Shown here: piece after piece, positions 58,087 to 64,000 of the stretch | Layout: the number at the start of each line of letters is the position of its first letter | How positions within the stretch are numbered: position 1 is the first letter of the stretch | Source: Rhodobacter sp. 24-YEA-8 | GTDB lineage: Bacteria; Pseudomonadota; Alphaproteobacteria; Rhodobacterales; Rhodobacteraceae | Assembly (NCBI RefSeq): GCF_900105075.1 | Contig: NZ_FNSK01000001.1 | Location: 2,183,001-2,247,000 of the forward strand | Reading direction: 5' to 3' | DNA: 64,000 nucleotides | The notes under the pieces: model-generated | What the model was told of the DNA's origin: nothing | Database searches by the model: none | What the model saw: the letters and a program-made list of their open reading frames with translations, nothing else | Position numbers and translations under genes: made by a program

Positions 58087-59753
58087 GCGCCGGAGCTGTC
58101 GCGCCAGCGGTTCACCATCGGATAGCGGCGGTCGAGCCAGAAGGCTTTCTGGGTCAACCGCACGCCGGGCGCTGCCTGGAACCGCTTCCACTCAGAGATG
58201 CAGACGAGGTGTTCGACCCGCTTCACCGTCTCGCGTGCGAAGCCTTTCGCGACCAGATCTGCGACCGAAAGGTCATTCTCGATCAGCCCTTCGAGGATCG
58301 CATCCAGCACCTCATAAGGCGGCAGGCTGTCATCATCGCGCTGATCGGGGCGCAGCTCGGCGGATGGCGGTTTCGTGATCACACGTTCCGGCATGACCGG
58401 GCCGGACGGGCCTTTCATCCAGGGCCGGTGGTTCTCATTCCTCCACCGCGCCGTCAGGAAGACCCGCGTCTTATACATGTCCTTGATCGGGTTATAGCCG
58501 CCATTCATATCGCCATAAATGGTGCAATAGCCGACCGCGACTTCGGATTTATTCCCTGTGGTCAGCAGCATCGCGCCGAATTTGTTCGATATTCCCATCA
58601 GCATCAGCCCGCGCAGGCGGGACTGGATGTTTTCCTCGGTCACGTCCGGCCCGGTGCCAGCAAAGACATGCGCCAATGCCTCTCCCACCGCTCCGCGCGC
58701 GCCCACGATGGACACGGTGTCGAGTTTCGCCCCCAAAAGCCGCGCGACCTCAGCCGCGTCCTCCAGCGAATGCGCGCTGGTATATTCCGAAGGCAGCATC
58801 ACGCAATGCACGTTTGCAGGCCCGAGCGCATCGGCGGCAATCGCCGCAACAATTGCGGAATCGATACCACCCGACAGGCCCAGCACCGCTTTGGAAAAGC
58901 CGGATTTGCGCATGTAATCGCCAAGACCCATGACGCAGGCGCGGTAATCGGCCTCACCGATCGGGGGAATGCTGGCGATCTCGCCCGGATCGGCCTCCCA
59001 GCCTTCCGCGCCACGGCGGAAGGTCACCAGCGTGCTGACCTCGTCGAATTGCGGCATCTGCACCGCGAGCCGCCCGCCCCGGTTGAGAACCATCGACGAG
59101 CCGTCAAACACCTGATCATCCTGGCCGCCAACCATATTCAGATAGATCAGCGGCAGCCCGGTCTCGACCACGCGCTCGACCATGAGATTGAGCCGCAGAT
59201 TGGGCTTGCCGCGATGATAAGGCGAGCCATTCGGGATCAGCAGGATCTCGGCCCCGGTCTCGGCCAGCGTCTCGGCGACATCGGGGTGCCAGGCATCTTC
59301 GCAGATCGGCGTACCGATACGGACGCCTTTCACCACATAGGGGCCAGTGACATCGGCGGCGGAAAACAGCCGCTTCTCATCGAAAACCGCGTCATTCGGC
59401 AGATGGTGCTTGAGCACCCGGGCAGAGATTTTACCGCCTTCAAGGATGTAATAGCCGTTGAAAAGCTGACCATTCGCCAGAACCGGCCCGCCTATCCCAA
59501 GCGCGGGGCCGTCGGCGCAGTCGCCTGCCAGCGCCTCGATGGCGCGGATGGCGTCCTGGTGAAAGGCTGGCTTCAGGATCAGATCCTGGGTCTGATAGCC
59601 AGTGATGAACATTTCGGTCAGCGCAACCAGATCGGCGCCGGCGGCCTTGCCCTCCTCCCAGAAAGCGCGGGCCTTTGCGGCATTGCCGGCGATATCGCCT
59701 AAGACCGGATTGGCCTGCACCAGGAGGAACCGGAATGTATCGGTCATCATCAT
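58083..59753 (-). CDS. nadE: glutamine-dependent NAD+ synthetase, 556 aa
   Basis: The N-terminal ~270 residues are a nitrilase-type amidase with the Glu-Lys-Cys triad ([27 protein letters not shown]). The C-terminal synthetase has the ATP-pyrophosphatase loop [16 protein letters not shown] near residue 292 and [11 protein letters not shown] near residue 405. It amidates deamido-NAD+ using ammonia channelled from glutamine. Three ATG codons stand in a row; the third (59747) has the best spacing from AAGGA, so the true start may be two codons shorter. Coupled to ynfA. Confidence 0.95.
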   Translation of the reverse strand: MMMTDTFRFLLVQANPVLGDIAGNAAKARAFWEEGKAAGADLVALTEMFITGYQTQDLILKPAFHQDAIRAIEALAGDCADGPALGIGGPVLANGQLFNGYYILEGGKISARVLKHHLPNDAVFDEKRLFSAADVTGPYVVKGVRIGTPICEDAWHPDVAETLAETGAEILLIPNGSPYHRGKPNLRLNLMVERVVETGLPLIYLNMVGGQDDQVFDGSSMVLNRGGRLAVQMPQFDEVSTLVTFRRGAEGWEADPGEIASIPPIGEADYRACVMGLGDYMRKSGFSKAVLGLSGGIDSAIVAAIAADALGPANVHCVMLPSEYTSAHSLEDAAEVARLLGAKLDTVSIVGARGAVGEALAHVFAGTGPDVTEENIQSRLRGLMLMGISNKFGAMLLTTGNKSEVAVGYCTIYGDMNGGYNPIKDMYKTRVFLTARWRNENHRPWMKGPSGPVMPERVITKPPSAELRPDQRDDDSLPPYEVLDAILEGLIENDLSVADLVAKGFARETVKRVEHLVCISEWKRFQAAPGVRLTQKAFWLDRRYPMVNRWRDSSGA

Positions 59754-59898
59754 GTCCTTATCGCGCCTCTCGCCCCACCGCTTCTAGCAGATCGGGACGG
59801 GCAGGAAAGCCTCACGCAGATGCGCGGCCTGATGTCTGGACATGGGCGGCTTCCCCTGCTTAGGCTGCGGGCGCAAACGACACCGGAGACATCCTGCA

Positions 59899-61338
59899 AT
59901 GCGCAAATTCACGGCATCCCTTTACGCCGCCACACTTGCCGCGCCGCTCGCCACCTGTCTGGCCCTGTCCTCCGGCCCTGCCCTCGCCCAGTCTGATGGC
60001 GAGGTCATTACCAAGCAATATGACAACGGATCGGTTTATGAAGGCACCTTCAGAAACGGCCGTCAGCATGGCAAGGGAACCTACCGCCTCCCCAACGGAT
60101 ATGAATATTCCGGCGACTGGGTCGATGGCGAGATCAGGGGCCAGGGCCGGGCACGCTATCCGAACGGATCGGTCTATGAGGGCGCCTTTGAGAAAGGCCA
60201 GCCTCAGGGGCGCGGCAAGATCACCTTTGCCGATGGCGGCACCTATGACGGTGACTGGATTGAAGGCAAGATGACCGGCGAGGGCACGGCCACATATCCC
60301 AATAACGCGACCTATACCGGCGCTTTCCTGAACGGGCAGCGAAACGGCAAGGGCATTTTGCAAAATGAGGGCGGCTACCGCTATGAGGGCGACTGGGTGA
60401 ATGGCGTCAAGGAGGGGAGCGGCAAGCTCACCTATTCCGACGGCACCGTTTACGAGGGCGCGATGCGGGCGGATGAGCGCTCGGGCCTGGGCACGCTGAC
60501 CATGCCGAACGGGCTGGTCTATGCCGGTGGCTGGGCGCAGGGCCAGATCAATGGCGAAGGCAAGCTGACCCAGCCCAATGGCGATGTCTATGAGGGCGCC
60601 TTCGTCAACGGCAAACGCGAAGGAAAAGGCATAGCCACCCATAAGGCGGGCGATGTCTATGAGGGCGATTTCAAAGCTGACAAGCGCGATGGCCAGGGCA
60701 AATTCTCGACGCCTGACGGCTTCCGCTATGAGGGATCCTGGGTCGCCGGCAAGATGGAGGGGACCGGCTCGGTCACCTATCCCGATGGCTCGGTCTATGT
60801 CGGCGCAATGAAGGCGGATCAGTCGCATGGTGAAGGCGCGATCACCTATCCCGACAAATCCACCTATCAGGGCGACTGGGTGAATGGGGTGATCGCGGGC
60901 AAGGGCCGCGCGGCTTACGCCAATGGCCAGGTCTATGAAGGCAATTTCGTCAAGGCCCGCCCCGATGGCCAGGGCGTGATGACCCGCCCCGATGGCTACC
61001 GCTATGAAGGATCGTGGAAAGCGGGCCTGCGCGATGGAAACGGCACCGCGACCTTCGCCAATGGCACCGTCTACAAGGGTGACTTCAAAGCCGATAAGCG
61101 CGATGGCAAGGGCGAGCTCTCCACAACCGAGGGCTACCGCTATATCGGTGACTGGGTGAACAACCAGAGCGAAGGCGAGGGTGTCGCCACCTATGCCACC
61201 GGTGATGTCTATGAGGGCGCCTTCAAAGCCGACAAGCGGCATGGACAGGGTAAGATGACCTATAAAACCGGCCAGATCGCGGAAGGCATCTGGCAGGATG
61301 GCATCCTGACAGATCCCGCACCTGCCGCCGCGCCCTGA
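59899..61338 (+). CDS. exported MORN-repeat protein, 479 aa
   Basis: The ATG at 59899 has GGAG upstream and starts a Sec signal peptide (LATCLALSSGPALA, cleaved before QSDGEV). From about residue 41 to the end the protein is 18 full MORN repeats of 23 residues plus a partial nineteenth, each with the Y-x-G-x-W/F and G-x-G pattern. The repeats alternate between a VYEGxF form and a YxGDW form, so the real unit is about 46 residues. Such beta-strand solenoids often bind lipids or other proteins. Periplasmic or surface location is expected; function unknown. Confidence 0.9.
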   Translation: MRKFTASLYAATLAAPLATCLALSSGPALAQSDGEVITKQYDNGSVYEGTFRNGRQHGKGTYRLPNGYEYSGDWVDGEIRGQGRARYPNGSVYEGAFEKGQPQGRGKITFADGGTYDGDWIEGKMTGEGTATYPNNATYTGAFLNGQRNGKGILQNEGGYRYEGDWVNGVKEGSGKLTYSDGTVYEGAMRADERSGLGTLTMPNGLVYAGGWAQGQINGEGKLTQPNGDVYEGAFVNGKREGKGIATHKAGDVYEGDFKADKRDGQGKFSTPDGFRYEGSWVAGKMEGTGSVTYPDGSVYVGAMKADQSHGEGAITYPDKSTYQGDWVNGVIAGKGRAAYANGQVYEGNFVKARPDGQGVMTRPDGYRYEGSWKAGLRDGNGTATFANGTVYKGDFKADKRDGKGELSTTEGYRYIGDWVNNQSEGEGVATYATGDVYEGAFKADKRHGQGKMTYKTGQIAEGIWQDGILTDPAPAAAP

Positions 61339-61351
61339 ACTGGGCCGGGCA

Positions 61352-61481
61352 GAGGGGGCGCTGCCCCCTCACCGCTGCGCGGCTCACCCCCGGGATATTT
61401 AGAGACAGATGAAATCAGCGAAGGTTCTTCATCTGTCCTTAAATATCCCCGCCGGAGGCTTCCGCAATCAGCCAGAGACCC
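61352..61481. repeat. compound ATCTGTC/ATATCC repeat, copy 2 of a near-identical pair
   Basis: Same organisation as 57611-57738: GC hairpin (GAGGGGGC at 61352-61359, GCCCCCTC at 61363-61370), then GATATTTAGAGACAGATGAA at 61393-61412, then the inverted partner TTCATCTGTCCTTAAATATC and the tail CGCAATCAGCCAGAGAC. From the first GATATTT onward the two copies differ at only a handful of positions over about 90 bases. It starts 14 bases after the MORN gene stop. Confidence 0.85.
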
Positions 61482-61524
61482 GACGAAAAATTGAGGCGCG
61501 GGTCAGAAAAATGCGCTCTGGCCC

Positions 61525-61552
61525 TTTTCAGGACGCGTATCTTGCGTATAGT
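61525..61552 (+). promoter_or_regulatory. candidate promoter of the leuL-leuA transcript
   Basis: A good -10 box TATAGT (61547-61552) is preceded, after 16 bases, by TTTTCA (61525-61530; four of six to TTGACA). Transcription would begin around 61559-61561, at or just before the leader-peptide ATG. There is no Shine-Dalgarno between box and ATG, so the transcript would be leaderless. Confidence 0.5.
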
Positions 61553-61560
61553 CCCGAACC

Positions 61561-61662
61561 ATGGACACGGGATCGCATCAGATACTCCTGCCGCAGCCGG
61601 GCTCCTGCCCGCTCCTGCCGCATGGAACAGCCCCCGGTCTCCTTCTTCTCAGCCTCGTCTGA
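61561..61662 (+). CDS. leuL: leucine-rich leader peptide of leuA, 33 aa
   Basis: A short frame ATG...TGA upstream of leuA has nine leucines in 33 residues, five of them in the last seven (GLLLLSLV, codons CTC CTT CTT CTC AGC CTC). Placement of regulatory codons next to the stop and before alternative hairpins is the hallmark of ribosome-mediated attenuation. No Shine-Dalgarno is present, but a TATAGT box ends eight bases before the ATG, so translation probably starts at the 5' end of the mRNA, as is known for trpL of Sinorhizobium meliloti. The call rests on composition and position. Confidence 0.6.
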   Translation: MDTGSHQILLPQPGSCPLLPHGTAPGLLLLSLV

Positions 61663-61739
61663 GCGGGCCTCCGGGCGCGACCGCTCGGATGTGACCAAGC
61701 GCCCGGCCTGAGAACCGGCCCGATCCTGCATTTCGGGCC
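61661..61739 (+). promoter_or_regulatory. candidate leucine attenuator between leuL and leuA
   Basis: Mutually exclusive pairings can be drawn: GAGCGG (61661-61666) with CCGCTC (61681-61686); CCGGGCGC (61671-61678) with GCGCCCGG (61699-61706); CGGGCC (61664-61669) with GGCCCG (61717-61722); and the last hairpin GGCCCGA (61717-61723) with TCGGGCC (61733-61739). Stalling on the Leu codons would block the first pair. The final hairpin lacks a run of U, which weakens its reading as an intrinsic terminator. Confidence 0.45.
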
Positions 61740-61772
61740 ATGGCTGAGACGACAAGACCAAGGACTACCCCC

Positions 61773-63362
61773 ATGGCACAGACTGCTGACACATCCGCCC
61801 AACAACCCCGCGTCATGATTTTCGACACCACATTGCGGGATGGCGAGCAATCGCCCGGCGCCACCATGACCCATGCCGAAAAGCTGGAGATTGCGACCCT
61901 GCTCGACGAGATGGGCGTCGATATCATCGAGGCGGGTTTCCCGATTGCCTCGGAGGGCGATTTCGCCGCGGTTTCCGAGATCGCGAAAAATGCGAAGACC
62001 TCGACCATCTGCGGCCTCGCCCGCGCCAATTTCAAAGATATCGACCGCGCCTGGGAGGCGGTGAAACACGCGAAATCGCCGCGCATTCACACCTTTATCG
62101 GCACCTCGCCGCTGCACCGCGCCATTCCCAATCTGGATATGGACCAGATGGCAGAGCGCATCCACCAGACCGTGACCCATGCGCGCAATCTGTGCGACAA
62201 TATCCAGTGGTCACCGATGGATGCGACCCGGACCGAGGCAGATTATCTCTGCCGCGTGGTCGAAATCGCGATCAAAGCCGGGGCAACCACGATCAATATT
62301 CCCGACACCGTCGGCTATACCTATCCGATGGAATCGGCCAAGATCATCCGGATGCTGCTGGAACGTGTGCCCGGCGCCGATGAGATCATTTTCGCGACCC
62401 ATTGCCATAATGATCTGGGCATGGCGACCGCGAACTCTCTCGCCGCAGTCGAGGCCGGCGCGCGCCAGATCGAATGCACGATCAATGGCCTGGGCGAGCG
62501 TGCCGGCAATACCGCGCTGGAAGAGGTGGTGATGGCACTCCGGGTCCGGAACGACATCCTGCCCTACCGGACCGCGATCGACACCACGAAGATCATGCAT
62601 CTGTCGCGCCGCGTCGCCACCGTTTCGGGCTTTGTGGTGCAGCCGAACAAGGCCATCGTCGGCAAAAACGCTTTCCTGCATGAAAGCGGCATCCACCAGG
62701 ACGGCGTGCTGAAAAACGTCGAGACCTTCGAGATCATGCGCCCCGAGGATATCGGGCTGAATGCCAAGAACATCGTCATGGGCAAGCATTCGGGCCGCGC
62801 CGCTTTGCGCTCGAAACTGGCGGAACTGGGCTATGATCTGGCCGACAACCAGCTGAATGATGTCTTTGTGCGGTTCAAGGCGCTGGCCGACCGCAAGAAA
62901 GAGGTCTTTGACGAGGATATCCTGGCCCTGGTCGCCGATGAGCAGACCCTGGACGCGCATGATACGCTGGTTCTGAAGAAGCTGCGGGTGGTCTGCGGCA
63001 CCGACGGGCCGCAAGAGGCGGATATGGTGCTCTCGGTCGATGGGGTGGATCACCATGTCGATGCGACCGGCGATGGCCCGGTCGATGCGGCCTTTAACTG
63101 TGTGAAACAGCTCTTTCCGCATAAGGCGCGGCTGCAGGTCTATCAGGTGGCGGCCGTGACGGCGGGCACCGATGCCCAGGCCACGGTTTCGGTCAGGCTG
63201 GAAGAAGACGGGCGGATCGTCACCGGCATGTCGGCCGATACCGACACCATCGTCGCCAGCGTGAAGGCCTATATCAATGCGCTGAACCGTCTGATCGTAC
63301 GCCGCACCAAATCGGCGCCGAATGACGATCTGAAATCGGTCTCCTACAGCGACGCGCCGTAA
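61773..63362 (+). CDS. leuA: 2-isopropylmalate synthase, 529 aa
   Basis: The ATG at 61773 has AAGGA eight bases upstream. The TIM-barrel catalytic domain shows DTTLRDGEQSPGATM near residue 16 and the metal-binding THCHNDLGMATANS near residue 210; GIHQDGVLKN follows. The C-terminal LeuA dimer/regulatory domain, where leucine feeds back, starts near residue 400 and includes VRLEEDGRIVTGMSADTDTI. It condenses acetyl-CoA with 2-oxoisovalerate in the first committed step of leucine synthesis. A leucine-rich leader peptide upstream suggests attenuation control. A very strong hairpin follows. Confidence 0.96.
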   Translation: MAQTADTSAQQPRVMIFDTTLRDGEQSPGATMTHAEKLEIATLLDEMGVDIIEAGFPIASEGDFAAVSEIAKNAKTSTICGLARANFKDIDRAWEAVKHAKSPRIHTFIGTSPLHRAIPNLDMDQMAERIHQTVTHARNLCDNIQWSPMDATRTEADYLCRVVEIAIKAGATTINIPDTVGYTYPMESAKIIRMLLERVPGADEIIFATHCHNDLGMATANSLAAVEAGARQIECTINGLGERAGNTALEEVVMALRVRNDILPYRTAIDTTKIMHLSRRVATVSGFVVQPNKAIVGKNAFLHESGIHQDGVLKNVETFEIMRPEDIGLNAKNIVMGKHSGRAALRSKLAELGYDLADNQLNDVFVRFKALADRKKEVFDEDILALVADEQTLDAHDTLVLKKLRVVCGTDGPQEADMVLSVDGVDHHVDATGDGPVDAAFNCVKQLFPHKARLQVYQVAAVTAGTDAQATVSVRLEEDGRIVTGMSADTDTIVASVKAYINALNRLIVRRTKSAPNDDLKSVSYSDAP

Positions 63363-63380
63363 CGGTTCCGAACCGGACAG

Positions 63381-63418
63381 GGGCAGGGCAAGGTGGCACA
63401 TCCCACCTTGCCCTGCCC
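63381..63418. terminator. strong hairpin terminator after leuA
   Basis: A perfect 16-bp stem (GGGCAGGGCAAGGTGG at 63381-63396, complement at 63403-63418) with a six-base loop lies 18 bases after the leuA stop. It is the strongest hairpin I noticed in the window. There is no clear T run after it. Confidence 0.8.

Positions 63419-64000
<582 letters not shown>

Noticed and set aside
57840..59702. Long plus-strand open frame (620 codons) opposite ynfA and nadE
   Set aside because: Antisense shadow caused by high GC3; the minus strand has complete NadE motifs.
60001..61320. Tandem DNA repeats within the MORN gene as a possible array of non-coding repeats
   Set aside because: The periodicity is about 69/138 bases and is fully explained by the in-frame MORN protein repeats, which vary at synonymous positions.

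Overview
The window is about 64 kb of high-GC DNA from an alphaproteobacterium, most likely a member of the Rhodobacterales (Rhodobacter/Paracoccus relatives). The evidence is the strong GC preference at third codon positions, the hisS-hisZ-hisG block with short HisG plus HisZ, the mce-DUF1467 pair, a DUF2125 protein, an XdhABC set of Rhodobacter capsulatus type and a fused allantoinase/OHCU decarboxylase. It reads as ordinary chromosome: I see no phage, transposase, plasmid or CRISPR genes. It opens inside a YeeE/YedE transporter gene and closes inside mreB.

Layout. 1-2446: end of a sulfur-oxidation mini-cluster (YeeE/YedE transporter, flavocytochrome c sulfide dehydrogenase-like flavoprotein, SoxY, SoxZ). 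2531-5557: HIT protein, then a divergent glycosyltransferase/sulfotransferase pair. 5837-13300: ureide branch of purine catabolism (puuD, LysR regulator, hiuH, puuE-uraD fusion, allE, allA). 13314-20514: hisS-hisZ-hisG, slyX, dnaE. 20771-30312: xdhABC followed by a BMP-type ABC importer, probably for purines or nucleosides. 30475-35511: aspS (broken by a one-base frameshift), DUF1993, GNAT, a response regulator, mce-DUF1467. 35635-38739: nitroreductase and an ada / 2OG-Fe(II) oxygenase / ogt alkylation-repair operon. 38924-39308: an nrdH-like remnant and tRNA-Arg(CCT). 39401-49886: M3 peptidase, amino-acid ABC genes, 5-formyl-THF cyclo-ligase, ThiF-dut, an MpaB-like protein, ychF, trpA, an EamA transporter. 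50011-57595: tight run ade-arsC-SGNH hydrolase-cbiX-hydroxyacid oxidase, then an aminotransferase and a glutamine-synthetase-like ligase. 57763-64000: ynfA-nadE, a MORN-repeat protein, leuA with a Leu-rich leader peptide, and the start of mreB.

How the genes fit. Adenine deaminase, XdhABC, PuuD, HiuH, PuuE-UraD, AllE and AllA form a nearly complete route from adenine through xanthine and urate to glyoxylate, urea and ammonia, fed by the BMP importer. The step from allantoate to ureidoglycine is not visible here.

Most interesting items. (1) A dispersed repeat family (core around ATCTGTC..AAATATCC) occurs in several intergenic spots and also appears in frame inside xdhA and, degenerate and inverted, inside xdhB. 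(2) leuA has an apparently leaderless Leu-rich leader peptide. (3) The sulfide dehydrogenase-like flavoprotein lacks one of the two redox-active cysteines. (4) A non-AlkB dioxygenase is built into an ada operon that carries a candidate Ada box. (5) A second, double-palindrome repeat occurs twice. (6) aspS carries a one-base frameshift in a G run. Functions come from sequence recognition only; no database search was run.
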